Source: Deltaproteobacteria bacterium
GTDB lineage: Bacteria > Desulfobacterota > Binatia > UBA12015
Direction of reading: 5' to 3'
DNA length: 43,589 nucleotides
NCBI GenBank assembly: GCA_016874715.1
Contig: VGTK01000023.1
Location: forward strand, 1-43,589
Shown: positions 17,605-26,384 of the stretch, one piece after another
Position numbering within the stretch: position 1 is the stretch's first letter
How the letters are laid out: the number at the start of each line of letters is the position of its first letter
The notes under the pieces: generated by a model
Databases searched by the model: none
What the model was told of the DNA's origin: nothing
Seen by the model: only the letters and a program-made list of their open reading frames with translations
Translations under genes and position numbers: made by a program

Positions 17605-18825
17605 GTGAAGGGCTTGCCACGCCCGGCCAGAGTCCGGACCTTCCGGTTCCGGGGGTTGACCGTCGTCCAGGAGCCGCTCCCCGGGTCCCTGACGGCGATC
17701 GCGCTCCACGTCCGGGCGGGCGCGCGATTCGACGGTGCGATCCCCGGTCTGGCGCACATGGCCGAGCACATGCTCTTCCAGGGCACCGACGAGATGGACC
17801 AGCTGGCGCTCAACCGTCGGGCCGCCGAGCTCGGCGGCAGCCACAACGCGACCACCGGCTACGAGTCCATCGCCCTGACCATCGAGAGCTTCAACGGCGA
17901 CGTCGACGCCGCGATCGCGCTGCTGATGGACCAGTTCTATCGCAGCCGCGTCGAGCCCCGGCGCTTCCGCAAGGAGTGCCGCGTGGTGCTCGACGAGATC
18001 CGCGGCTTCCGCGACGATCCCCTCGACCACCTGCACGAGCGCGGCTGGGGCACGTTCTTCGGTGCCCCCATCGGCCACCCGATCTGCGGCACGGTCGGAT
18101 CGGTGCGTGCGATGGAGCCGTCGGATGTGACGGGGTTCCTGCGGCGGCGCTTCGTCAACGCCAACGCGGTGCTCGCGGTGGTGGGTGGGGTGTCCGAGGA
18201 GGCGTTGCGCGCGGCGCTCGCCCGGCACGTGTCGAAGGACCGGGTCGGGCGTCCGGCCCGTGTGCTCGGCGCGCGGCGCGGGCGCGGCGGGCGTCTGCGC
18301 CTGCCGGGCAGCGACCGCGGCCAGTCGTTCGTGGTGCGCTTCCTCGAGGTCGACCCGGCGCCCGCGAACCTCCTCGCGCTCGGGGTGGCGCTCGACCTGG
18401 TCGGCGCCGATCCCGACAGCACGCTGTTCCAGGCGGTTCGCGAGCTGCACGGTCTCGGCTACGAGGTGTCGGCCGAGCTCGAGTGGGGCAGTGGCTGGGG
18501 CGCCGCGGTCCTGTCCGCGAGCGCGGGTCCGGGGCGGGCCGACCGTCTCGCGCGCATCATCGACGAGGTTCTGCAGCGGTCGGCAGAGGAGGGCTTCGCC
18601 GCCGCCGACCTCGCCCGCGCGCGCAAGAAGCGCCGCTTCGGCTACGAGCTCCTCAGGGAGCGCCGCCTCGACCGCGCGCTCGCGCGAGCCGACTCGGCAG
18701 CCACCGGTTTTCCCTCGATCGAGGATTCGGAGCGTATCGTCGCCGGACTCGACGACGAGTCCATCCACGCGGCATGGCGGCGTGCGGTCGCCGGACGGAC
18801 CCTGGTGGCGGCGCTGGGCGATTAG
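17605..18825 (+). CDS. M16 family zinc peptidase
   Basis: This is a 406-residue single-chain M16 (insulinase-like) peptidase. The inverted zinc motif HxxEH is at residues 51-55 (HMAEH), and the downstream acidic ligand region carries two Glu seven residues apart ([10 protein letters not shown]), at +69 and +76 from the second His. An M16 C-terminal domain follows from about residue 170 ([14 protein letters not shown] onwards). It lacks a signal peptide, suggesting a cytoplasmic or periplasmic peptide-processing role like other bacterial M16B enzymes. The start is uncertain: GTG at 17605 is chosen, while an in-frame GTG at 17578 would add nine residues; neither has a strong ribosome site. It diverges from glpX. 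Confidence 0.88.
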   Translation: MKGLPRPARVRTFRFRGLTVVQEPLPGSLTAIALHVRAGARFDGAIPGLAHMAEHMLFQGTDEMDQLALNRRAAELGGSHNATTGYESIALTIESFNGDVDAAIALLMDQFYRSRVEPRRFRKECRVVLDEIRGFRDDPLDHLHERGWGTFFGAPIGHPICGTVGSVRAMEPSDVTGFLRRRFVNANAVLAVVGGVSEEALRAALARHVSKDRVGRPARVLGARRGRGGRLRLPGSDRGQSFVVRFLEVDPAPANLLALGVALDLVGADPDSTLFQAVRELHGLGYEVSAELEWGSGWGAAVLSASAGPGRADRLARIIDEVLQRSAEEGFAAADLARARKKRRFGYELLRERRLDRALARADSAATGFPSIEDSERIVAGLDDESIHAAWRRAVAGRTLVAALGD

Positions 18826-18914
18826 CCGCCACCCCCCGGGCCTGCTACGACCAGCAAAACTGCGGTGCCTCCGACACGGAAGCACCGGGATGGGGGAATT
18901 GTTTGGAGGAACGA

Positions 18915-20408
18915 ATGCAGCTCGCGGTCTTCATCGACTTCGACAACATCGAGATCGGAGTCAAGACCACACTCAACAACGAGCTGGACATCTCGCTGGT
19001 GCTGGACGCGCTCAAGGAGCGCGGCGACGTCGTGTCGAAGAGCGCCTATGGTGACTGGGCCCGGTCGGGCATGCACAGCCGGACCATGACCGAGCACGCG
19101 GTGCACATGGTGCAGCGCAACGTCACCCCGCGCGGCGACAAGAACGGTGCGGACATCAACCTCGTGGTCGACGCGATGGAGATGTGCTTCACGCGCTCAC
19201 ACATCAACGGGTTCGCGATCGTCGGCGGCGACTCCGACTTCATCGCGCTGGTCGAGAAGCTCAAGCAGTTCGGCAAGCGCGTCTTCGTCGTCGGTGGCCG
19301 CTCGTTCACGAGCGGGATCCTGCAGCGCAACTGCCACGAGTTCATCGCCTACGAGAACCTGCTCGGCGGGCGCTCGCGCGGTGGCGACCGCCAGCAGAGC
19401 AGGGGCTCGTCGCAGGCGAGCGGGCGGTTGTCGATCGAGCACGGTTTCGCTCAGGTCCAGCGCGCACTCAAGATCCTCGCCGACCGCGGTGTCGAGCCGC
19501 AGCTCGGGCCGCTGAAGAGTACGCTGCTGCAGCTCGACTCGACCTTCAGCGAACGCGACTACGGCACGTCGTCCTTCCGCGAGTTCATCCAGCGGCTGGC
19601 CGACAGGCACCACCTCAGCCTGCGCCGCGTCGACAACGGCTATGTCGTGGAGTTCAACGGCGACGGTCCGCGCGCGAGGGCGGACGGCGACGAGGGTGCA
19701 GCCGAGGCGCCGCCGGCCGAGGCGGAAGCCCCGGCGGTGCGCGCCGACGCGCCGCCCCTCGGGAGCAAGCCGGCGGAAGATGCGCTCGGCCTGCTGCGTG
19801 CGGCGCTCGAGAAGCTCAACGAGCAGCGCTCCGGAAAGCCGCTCTACGTGCGGCACCTGGCGCAGGGTCTGCGAGCGGTCGACCCGGAGTTCGACGAGAC
19901 CGCATACGGCTTCCGGACCTTGACCGAGCTCATGCACCTCGGTCAGCGCGAGGGCCTGCTGCGCATGCAGCGCGACCGGCAAGGCGCGTGGCGCGTGACG
20001 CCGACGACCGGTGCGGAGGGTGCCGGCGCTGCGGCAGAAGTCGGGTGGACGCCGGCCGCCGTGGCGCGCTACGCGGGCGAGGGCGCGAAGGCTGCCGGCG
20101 AGCCGGGAGACGAGGCACCCGCCGAGATCGACTCTTCGTCGGCGCATTCCGCCGACGAGTCGGAGCCCGCGGGGGACGCCGACACGCGCGCAGCCGCGCC
20201 GGATGACGAGCCGGCGGCGGCCGCTCCCGCAGAGACGGCCGACGCAGATTCCGAGGGGGCACCGGCGCCGAAGCGACGGCGCAGCGCGGGCTCCTCGCGG
20301 TCGCGAGCGACCTCGCCGCGCGCGAAGACGACGCCGCGGGCGACGAAGCCCCGCGCGAGCGGTGGGCGCAAGAAGACTGCCAAGGGAGCGACCGAAGCCA
20401 AGGACTGA
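18915..20408 (+). CDS. NYN-domain ribonuclease-like protein with two OST-HTH/LOTUS domains and H1-like tail
   Basis: This is a 497-residue protein. The ATG at 18915 has an ideal GGAGG site (GGAGGAACGA). Residues 1-150 form a NYN (PIN-like) domain with the acidic metal-binding residues D8 and D10 (FIDFDN), D80 (GADINLVVDAM) and D106/D108 (VGGDSDF). A basic Gln/Ser linker leads to a first OST-HTH/LOTUS winged-helix domain (about 172-247) and a second one (about 288-363). LOTUS domains bind RNA, including G-rich or structured RNA. The last 130 residues are low-complexity, first acidic and Ala-rich, then Lys/Arg/Ala/Pro-rich (KRRRSAGSSRSRATSPRAK), like histone H1 tails, and probably bind nucleic acid. 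It is likely an RNA-processing endonuclease; its target is unknown. Confidence 0.9.
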   Translation: MQLAVFIDFDNIEIGVKTTLNNELDISLVLDALKERGDVVSKSAYGDWARSGMHSRTMTEHAVHMVQRNVTPRGDKNGADINLVVDAMEMCFTRSHINGFAIVGGDSDFIALVEKLKQFGKRVFVVGGRSFTSGILQRNCHEFIAYENLLGGRSRGGDRQQSRGSSQASGRLSIEHGFAQVQRALKILADRGVEPQLGPLKSTLLQLDSTFSERDYGTSSFREFIQRLADRHHLSLRRVDNGYVVEFNGDGPRARADGDEGAAEAPPAEAEAPAVRADAPPLGSKPAEDALGLLRAALEKLNEQRSGKPLYVRHLAQGLRAVDPEFDETAYGFRTLTELMHLGQREGLLRMQRDRQGAWRVTPTTGAEGAGAAAEVGWTPAAVARYAGEGAKAAGEPGDEAPAEIDSSSAHSADESEPAGDADTRAAAPDDEPAAAAPAETADADSEGAPAPKRRRSAGSSRSRATSPRAKTTPRATKPRASGGRKKTAKGATEAKD

Positions 20409-20471
20409 CCGCCGCACCGGCTTCGCCGACCACGAGGGACGGAACCGGCACGGCGTTTCCATCCGGCGGGC

Positions 20472-20503
20472 ACGGCCCGGCGGCACACGGTGCCCCGGGC
20501 CGT
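20472..20503. terminator. Hairpin between convergent NYN and SNF2 genes
   Basis: ACGGCCCGG (20472-20480) pairs with CCGGGCCGT (20495-20503); the loop contains GGCAC and GGTGCC, which can pair further. It lies 6 nt from the SNF2 stop and 64 nt from the NYN stop, a probable bidirectional terminator without a T-tract. Confidence 0.55.
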
Positions 20504-20508
20504 CCGTG

Positions 20509-23500
20509 CTACGTCGCCATCAGCAGCTCGGTGATGTCGCTCTCGGTGAGCTGCTTCATCCAGCCGCGGTCGTCGTCGATGACCGAGCTCGCGAGTGCGC
20601 GCTTCTGGCGCTTGAGGCGCAGGATCGCCTCCTCGATCGTCCCGGCCGCGATGATGCGGTAGACGGAGACCGTCTTCCGCTGTCCGATGCGGTGCGCCCG
20701 GTCGGTCGCCTGCTCCTCGACCGCCGGGTTCCACCACGGGTCGAGGTGGATCACGACGTCCGCCGCGGTGAGGTTGACCCCGGTGCCGCCGGCACGCAGG
20801 CTCAGCAGGAAGAGCGGCATCGTGCCCTCGGTGAAGGCGCGCAGTACGGCGGCGCGGTCGCGCGTGCGGCCGTCGAGATAGGCGTACGGGACGCCGTTCG
20901 CGTCGAGATCGGCGCGCAGCAGCGTCAGCAGCTCCACGAACTGGCTGAACACCAGGGCGCGCCGGCCACTCGCGACGACTTCCGACACGAGCTCGCGGAA
21001 CGCCTCGAGCTTCGCCGAGTCCCGGGGCCGGTAGCGCGGGTCGACGAGTCGCGGGTCGCACGCCATCTGGCGCAGGCGCAGCAGCGCCGTGAGAACGACC
21101 ATGCGGTTGCGCTCGAACCCGTCCTGCGCGATCCGGCGCGCGACGTCCTCGCGGGTCGCGGCGATCAGCGCGGCGTAGGCCCGGTGCTGCGCCGGCTTGA
21201 GCTCGACGATCACGTCGGTCTCGATCTTCGGCGGGAGGTCGCTCTCGACTTCGGCCTTGTTGCGCCGCAGGACGAACGGGCGGATGCGCGCGCGCAGCCC
21301 GGCAGCTTCGTCGAACGCCGCTTGCGCGACCCAGCTGTCGTCGGTCGCGTCTTCCTCGAGGTCCGGATCGAGGTCGGCGGCGGTCGGCACCCCGGCGAGC
21401 GCTGCCACCACCGGACGCTCGTGGCGGCGGGAGAAGCTCCGCCAGCCGCCGAGCATGCCGGGGTTCACGAAGTCGAGGATCGACCAAAGCTCGAGCAACC
21501 GGTTCTCGATCGGCGTGCCGGTCAGCGCGAGGCGTGCCTCGGCATGCAGCGACTTCGCGGCGGCCGTGGTCGCCGCGGCGTGGTTCTTGATCTGCTGCGC
21601 CTCGTCGAGGATCACGTAGCGGAAGCGTATGTCGCGCAGGCGCTCGACGTCACGCCGCAGCAGCGCGTACGTCGTCACGACGATGTCCGCTTCGGGCACG
21701 CCTTCGTAGTGGGCGTGGCGGCCGAGGCCGTGCAGCAGGATGCACTTCAGGCCGGGGACGAACCGCTCTGCCTCGCGGATCCAGTTCGGGGCGACCGAGG
21801 TCGGAGCGACGACCAGGCTCGGCATGCGACCGTCGCGTGCGCGGCGCCACTCGAGCACGGCGAGCGTCTGGATCGTCTTGCCGAGCCCCATGTCGTCGGC
21901 GAGAATGCCGCCGGCACCGAGCTCGGAGAGGAACTGCAGCCACGCGACGCCGACCTTCTGGTAGCTGCGCAGGTCGCCGACGAGGCCCGGGATCTCCTCG
22001 GGGACGGCGCTGGCCGCCAGCTCGCGCAGGCGGTGCGTCCAGCCGGTGAGGCGCTCGTCGAGCGCGACGTGCTCGGCGAGCTCACTCCACGACGCAACCT
22101 CTCCGAGCACGTGACGCGGCAGCTCCGCCGTGGTCTCCGTGCCGAGCGTGTCCTGCGTCGCGGACACCAGCGCCGCCACGCGCTGTGACAGCTCGGCGAC
22201 GCTGCCGTCGGTGAGGCGGACCCAGCGCCGCTTCGCGGCCAGCGCCTGCCGGATCTCTTCGACATCGGCCGGGATGCCGTCGGCGGCGTAGCGCAGGCCG
22301 ACGAGGATCGTGCTGCGCGGCGCGACCTCAGCGCTGAGCGCCGCGGCGAGCGTAGGGCGCGCGGTGACGTTGCGCAGCGCAGGCGGGACCACGACCTCCG
22401 ACAGCGTACCGTTGGCCGAGGCTTCCCCGACCAGCCGCGGCAGGTCCCGCGTCCAGAAGAACACGGCGTCGTCGCCCGCCGCGCGCCACGTGCTGGCGTC
22501 CGCTTCCGTCGGTGCGCTCCGCCGGCCGCGGCCGCGGCGGGCGGCCAGGCGCAGGACGGTGCCGGCGAGCAGGTCGAGCGCCGCACGCTCGTGCTCCGCG
22601 TTGCGCTCGTGCTGCTCGATCGTGGCAGCGTTCTGCGGCGTCAGGATCATGCGGTGCTCGCCGTACGTCGCCTCGAGGGTCGCGTCGACCAGGAAGGTCG
22701 AGCCGGTCACGCGCAGGACGATCTTCGGCGTGGGCAAGGGCGGCAGGCCGAGGTCGGCACGCGTCGGCAGCGCGATGCCCTCGCTCTGGAAGTGCTCGTG
22801 GAGCAGGGCGGGGAGGCGCCCCAGGTCGTCCCTCTCGACCAGCACCTGCGGGTGGGTCTCGAGACGTGCGAGCGCGATCGGGCCGACGTCGCTCGCGACG
22901 CGCGCGAAGCAGCGCCCGTCGACGAAGTAGACCCAGCTCACCGGACCGCGCAGCAGGATCGCGTCGCGGAACGGGACCGGCGCGCCCTCCGCCGCGACTC
23001 CGGTACCCCGCGTCGGACGCCAGGTCGCCTCGAGCACGTGCGCGCCGTCGCGCCCGCCGGCAACGTCGTCGATCGCCGGCAGGCCGAGCAGCGCGCGAAA
23101 GTCGGGCAGGTCGAGCTGTGCCTGCTGCTCCGCGTTGTACTCGAGCCAGGCGAGGCGCAGCTTGTGCTGCTCTTCCTCGAACTCCGCCGCGCGCATCTCG
23201 AGCAGCGCGTTGGCGCGCACGTCGTCGTCGTTCGCGGGTCGCAAGTGTACGGCTGGGCGCACGGGGTCGTCCAGCACGGCGAGGGTGTCGCAGCCGGTCG
23301 CATCATGCAGCACGGCACCGGCCGCAGCGACCCGCTCGAGGAAGACGGTCGCCTGGTCGCTGATCGCGACGAACTCCCGGGCCCCGTCGGGCGCACGCGA
23401 CAGCGGCTCGAAGAGCCGCCACTCGTGCGCCGGCAGGCGCCGCCCCCCGAGATCGTCGGGCCCGAACGGCGTGCGCTCACCTGCAGGCAAGACCCGCACG

Positions 23501-24093
23501 CGCAGGAACGGCTTCGCGTCGAAGTCCTCGTCCGCGTCGCCGCGCTCGACGCCGACGAGGAACGACGCCGCGCCGAGCGGCCGAAGCGCGCCGCGTCGCC
23601 GCCACGCGGCGAACGTCGTGTCGAGCAGGCCGGTGCGCCCGGGCGCGCTCGCGCGGGCGGCTTCGAGGTCGATGCCCTGGCGCCGGGCGGCGGTCAGGGC
23701 CCGGGGAAGGTCGGGAAGCGGGGAGTCCCCGGCGGCCCCGCGCGCGGCCTGCCGCACCAGGCGCTGGCGCATCTCCGGGGACGACGCCAGCGCGAGAAGA
23801 AGGCCGGCGACGTGATCGCACGGAGGCTCCTGCGCGAAGTCGCGGCACGTGCACAGGCAGGCGAGCTCCCCGCTGTGCGCGCGCCCCACGCTCGCGCGCA
23901 CGTCGGTGCCGTCGAGGCGCATGCGGGCGTAGACGATCTGGTCGCGCAGCGTGCCGGGCTCGCCGACCATGCGCGCCGTGTGGCCGTTGGCCGGGGAGTT
24001 CCGCCCGAGCATGCGCAGCGCCCCGTCCCGCTCGAGCGCGGGAAGCCACGACCCGAGCGGAATCAGGTCGGCCATCGTCGCTGCGCACGTCAT
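20509..24093 (-). CDS. SWIM-domain SNF2-family DNA helicase/translocase
   Basis: This is a 1,194-residue protein from the ATG at 24093; an ATG at 24075 is an alternative, and the longer ORF to 24408 is not supported. An N-terminal SWIM zinc finger has C81-x-C83 and C92-x-H94 (CTC...PCDH). A long middle region of unknown fold follows to about residue 690. The SNF2 ATPase core holds DLRSYQKVGVAWL, Walker A DDMGLGKT (about 738-745), a DEAQ box (about 829), LTGTPIENR, a helicase C lobe (VFSQFVELL, SLRAGGTGVNLT) and motif VI QATDRAHRIGQ (about 1130). This is the bacterial HepA/RapA-like SNF2 class with SWIM, which remodels protein-nucleic acid complexes. No restriction or other defence genes are beside it, so it looks like a stand-alone housekeeping or stress protein. 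Confidence 0.93.
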   Translation of the reverse strand: MTCAATMADLIPLGSWLPALERDGALRMLGRNSPANGHTARMVGEPGTLRDQIVYARMRLDGTDVRASVGRAHSGELACLCTCRDFAQEPPCDHVAGLLLALASSPEMRQRLVRQAARGAAGDSPLPDLPRALTAARRQGIDLEAARASAPGRTGLLDTTFAAWRRRGALRPLGAASFLVGVERGDADEDFDAKPFLRVRVLPAGERTPFGPDDLGGRRLPAHEWRLFEPLSRAPDGAREFVAISDQATVFLERVAAAGAVLHDATGCDTLAVLDDPVRPAVHLRPANDDDVRANALLEMRAAEFEEEQHKLRLAWLEYNAEQQAQLDLPDFRALLGLPAIDDVAGGRDGAHVLEATWRPTRGTGVAAEGAPVPFRDAILLRGPVSWVYFVDGRCFARVASDVGPIALARLETHPQVLVERDDLGRLPALLHEHFQSEGIALPTRADLGLPPLPTPKIVLRVTGSTFLVDATLEATYGEHRMILTPQNAATIEQHERNAEHERAALDLLAGTVLRLAARRGRGRRSAPTEADASTWRAAGDDAVFFWTRDLPRLVGEASANGTLSEVVVPPALRNVTARPTLAAALSAEVAPRSTILVGLRYAADGIPADVEEIRQALAAKRRWVRLTDGSVAELSQRVAALVSATQDTLGTETTAELPRHVLGEVASWSELAEHVALDERLTGWTHRLRELAASAVPEEIPGLVGDLRSYQKVGVAWLQFLSELGAGGILADDMGLGKTIQTLAVLEWRRARDGRMPSLVVAPTSVAPNWIREAERFVPGLKCILLHGLGRHAHYEGVPEADIVVTTYALLRRDVERLRDIRFRYVILDEAQQIKNHAAATTAAAKSLHAEARLALTGTPIENRLLELWSILDFVNPGMLGGWRSFSRRHERPVVAALAGVPTAADLDPDLEEDATDDSWVAQAAFDEAAGLRARIRPFVLRRNKAEVESDLPPKIETDVIVELKPAQHRAYAALIAATREDVARRIAQDGFERNRMVVLTALLRLRQMACDPRLVDPRYRPRDSAKLEAFRELVSEVVASGRRALVFSQFVELLTLLRADLDANGVPYAYLDGRTRDRAAVLRAFTEGTMPLFLLSLRAGGTGVNLTAADVVIHLDPWWNPAVEEQATDRAHRIGQRKTVSVYRIIAAGTIEEAILRLKRQKRALASSVIDDDRGWMKQLTESDITELLMAT

Positions 24094-24286
24094 CGAACCT
24101 GAAACGCTACCCCGCTGGGCTTCTTCAGGCAACGAGTGAACGGGTGAATAGTCGCGCACCGCCGGGCGCTGGCGGGGCGTCGGCGACGTCTTGCGTCCCC
24201 GGCGGCACGCGCTATGCGTGCCCGGAGCCCGCCGGCATGTGACGTGCGGCGTGCGCCGGAGGCAGCCGCACCAAGGAGACAGTCCG

Positions 24287-24763
24287 ATGCAGGAAATCCG
24301 CTTCGACGACATCGAAGGGCTGAAGAAGCAGATCAAGGAGGAGCACAGCCCCTGGGGACCGGAGCAGCAGGTGACGCAGGGGATGATCGACGCCTTCGCC
24401 GAGCTCACCGGCGACCGTCAGTGGATCCATGTCGACGTCGAGCGCTGCGAGCGCGAGAGCCCGTTCGGCGGCCCGATCGCGCACGGGTTCCTCACCCTGA
24501 GTTTGCTGCCGAAGCTGCGGGCGCGCTCCGACTTCGCCATCGTCGGCGCGGGAAACGCAGTCAACTACGGCGCGAACAAGCTGCGCTTTCTCGCTCCCGT
24601 GCCCGCCGGCGCCAGCCTGCACGCGCGCTCTCGCCTGTTGAGCGTCGAGGCGAAGCCGAAGGGGACGCTCGTCACGCAGGAGATCCAGATCGGCATCGTC
24701 GGGCAGGAAACGCCGGCGCTGCTCTACGAGATGGTCGTGCTCTACAACCCGCCGCGGAAGTAG
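24287..24763 (+). CDS. MaoC-family enoyl-CoA hydratase/dehydratase
   Basis: This is a 158-residue single hot-dog-domain protein starting at the ATG at 24287, with an AAGGAG site. The hydratase-2 catalytic pair is present as D43 and H48 in LTGDRQWIHVD, followed by SPFGGPIAHGFLTLSLLP, which is diagnostic for MaoC/NodN-like proteins. It probably hydrates trans-2-enoyl-CoA or dehydrates a 3-hydroxyacyl-CoA. A perfect hairpin three bases past its stop suggests that transcription can end before the next gene. It fits the acyl-CoA metabolism theme of the right half of the window. Confidence 0.92.
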   Translation: MQEIRFDDIEGLKKQIKEEHSPWGPEQQVTQGMIDAFAELTGDRQWIHVDVERCERESPFGGPIAHGFLTLSLLPKLRARSDFAIVGAGNAVNYGANKLRFLAPVPAGASLHARSRLLSVEAKPKGTLVTQEIQIGIVGQETPALLYEMVVLYNPPRK

Positions 24764-24765
24764 CA

Positions 24766-24780
24766 CGGGCCTTGGGCCCG
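24766..24780. terminator. Hairpin immediately after the MaoC gene
   Basis: CGGGCC pairs with GGCCCG around a TTG loop, starting 2 nt beyond the TAG stop at 24761-24763. It is a possible terminator or mRNA end stabiliser, without a T-tract. Confidence 0.4.
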
Positions 24781-24908
24781 GGGCGTCGTCGCGCCGCCCA
24801 TCGCTTGCACGAAGCGGAGGCTGAAGCGATGATCGTAGGGCGGGCGGCGTGCCCGCTTCTGACTCGGTCGGCGGCATCGCCAGGCGGTGCGACGGCAGGG
24901 GGTGTGCG

Positions 24909-25265
24909 ATGAGAAACGTGCGTTGGCTCCTTCCGGGCCTGCTGGTGCTGGCCCTTCTGCTGCTCGCGGGACCCGCCGCCGCGGAGCCGATCGAGCGCGT
25001 CGACGCGAAGCGCGTCTGCATGGTCAACAACTCCGTCTTTCCCAAGGACCAGATCCCGGTCGAGGTGAACGGTAAGACGTATTTCGGCTGCTGCGAGATG
25101 TGCAAGGGCCGGCTCGCGTCCGACGCGACCGCGCGCACGGCGACCGATCCGATCTCCGGCAAGACGGTCGACAAGGCCACGGCCGTCATCGGGGCCACCC
25201 CGGACGGTAAGGTCTTCTACTTCGAGAGCGACACCACCTACACACAGTTCAAGAACCGCGCGTGA
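24909..25265 (+). CDS. Exported TRASH/YHS-type metal-binding protein
   Basis: This is a 118-residue protein with a signal peptide (basic MRNVRWLL, hydrophobic core, cut near GPAAAEP). The mature part has a Cys pattern (VCMVNN, then VEVNGKTYFGCCEMCK) resembling TRASH metal-binding folds. A following DPISGKTVDKATAV plus GKVFYFES resembles a YHS domain, although the second half lacks cysteines. It may bind or sense a soft metal such as copper in the periplasm. Its stop overlaps the next gene's GTG (GTGA), indicating translational coupling. The ATG at 24909 follows a G-rich stretch. Confidence 0.78.
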   Translation: MRNVRWLLPGLLVLALLLLAGPAAAEPIERVDAKRVCMVNNSVFPKDQIPVEVNGKTYFGCCEMCKGRLASDATARTATDPISGKTVDKATAVIGATPDGKVFYFESDTTYTQFKNRA

Positions 25266-25744
25266 CCGAGCGCGAGCCCTTCGAGGAGCACGAGTTCAAC
25301 GTCCTGGTGCGGGATCTGGATCCGCAGGGTCACGTCGCAAACCATGTGTACGTTGCGTACCTGTCGGAGGCGCGCGCCCGATTCATGCGTGCGTTCGAGG
25401 GCGGCGAGACGGCGTTCCGGCCGTCGGTGGTGGCGGAGATACGCTGCCGGTACCGGAGTCCGCTGCTGGCCTGGGAGCGATTCCGCGTCCGCGTGCGTGT
25501 CGCCCGCGTCGGCCGTACCAGCGTGCAGTTCGCCTACGAGGTGCGAACTGCCGACCGGCTGATCGCCGAGGGCGACAGCGTGGAGGTTCTCGTCGATCCC
25601 GGCAGCCGGCGTCCCCGGGAGATCCCGGACGCCCTGCGCGAGGGCCTCGACCGCCTGATCTCCGGGTACGACGGCGGCGCGCCGCGGTCCCCGCACCCCG
25701 CTGAAGAGAGAACGAGGCACGATGGAATCTCATCAAGGTCGTAG
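25262..25744 (+). CDS. Acyl-CoA thioesterase (4HBT/YbgC-FadM family)
   Basis: This is a 160-residue hot-dog thioesterase. The GTG start overlaps the stop of the TRASH/YHS gene by four bases (GTGA). The catalytic segment VRDLDPQGHVANHVYVAYL carries the Asp near the N-terminus used by 4HBT enzymes, followed by EARARFMRAF and the central strand RYRSPLLAWERFRVRVRV. The last 30 residues (after about 130) are charged and probably disordered. It likely hydrolyses an acyl-CoA or acyl-ACP; chain specificity cannot be read from sequence. The Smr gene starts inside its 3' end. Confidence 0.88.
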   Translation: MTEREPFEEHEFNVLVRDLDPQGHVANHVYVAYLSEARARFMRAFEGGETAFRPSVVAEIRCRYRSPLLAWERFRVRVRVARVGRTSVQFAYEVRTADRLIAEGDSVEVLVDPGSRRPREIPDALREGLDRLISGYDGGAPRSPHPAEERTRHDGISSRS

Positions 25745-26294
25745 CGGCACCGATCAGCCGGAAGAGCCGAACGTGGACAACCTCGACGGGAACCTCGACG
25801 AGGAGTGGGCGCTCGCGATCCAGGACGTGGTGCCACTGAAGGACCGTGGGCCCGCCGAGGGCGAGGGCGACGAGCAGGCCGCACAGGGTGCGCTCGCGGA
25901 CCGGCTGAAGCTGCGCCGTGAGCCCACCATCCCCCTCGAGTCCGACGGGGCGCTGCCGGCGATCGACCGGCGGACGGCCGAGCGGCTGCGCCGGGGGCAG
26001 ATCGCGATCGAGGCCCAGATCGACCTGCACGGCCTGACGCAGGACGAGGCGTTCACCGCGATCCAGGGCTTTCTCGCCGAGAGCATGCAGGCGGGACGGC
26101 GCTGCGTCCTCGTGATCACGGGCAAGGGCACCGCGCGTGACGGCGGTGGCGTGCTGCGCTCGGCGGTGCCGCGCTGGCTCACCGAGGGCATCTACCGGCA
26201 GCACCTGATCGGGATCGCGGTCGCGTATCCGCAACACGGCGGCGAGGGTGCGCTCTACGTGCTGCTGCGCCGCTCGCGCGACGCCGGCGCGTGA
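25722..26294 (+). CDS. Smr-domain protein
   Basis: This is a 190-residue protein starting at the ATG at 25722, 23 bp inside the thioesterase gene, with GAGG upstream. The N-terminal 95 residues are acidic and linker-like. A C-terminal Smr domain holds the IDLHGLTQDEA motif (residues 100-110), the VLVITGKGT loop (129-137) and the ending HGGEGALYVLLRR. Stand-alone Smr proteins of this type (MutS2 C-terminal-like) have nicking or RNA-cleaving activity on stalled ribosome mRNAs or DNA junctions. The exact role here is not determined. Confidence 0.9.
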   Translation: MESHQGRSGTDQPEEPNVDNLDGNLDEEWALAIQDVVPLKDRGPAEGEGDEQAAQGALADRLKLRREPTIPLESDGALPAIDRRTAERLRRGQIAIEAQIDLHGLTQDEAFTAIQGFLAESMQAGRRCVLVITGKGTARDGGGVLRSAVPRWLTEGIYRQHLIGIAVAYPQHGGEGALYVLLRRSRDAGA

Positions 26295-26384
26295 CCGCAG
26301 AGCTACGGAGGCTTTCGGGGCTCGGGGGGCGCGCTGGGTGTCCGCGGGCCCCATGTCCGAGCGCCTCGATGTTCGCCGGCTCCG

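Noticed and set aside
20509-24408. SNF2 helicase as part of a defence island
   Set aside because: Neighbours are a MaoC protein and an NYN protein with no restriction, toxin or nuclease partner, so the defence reading is not supported here.
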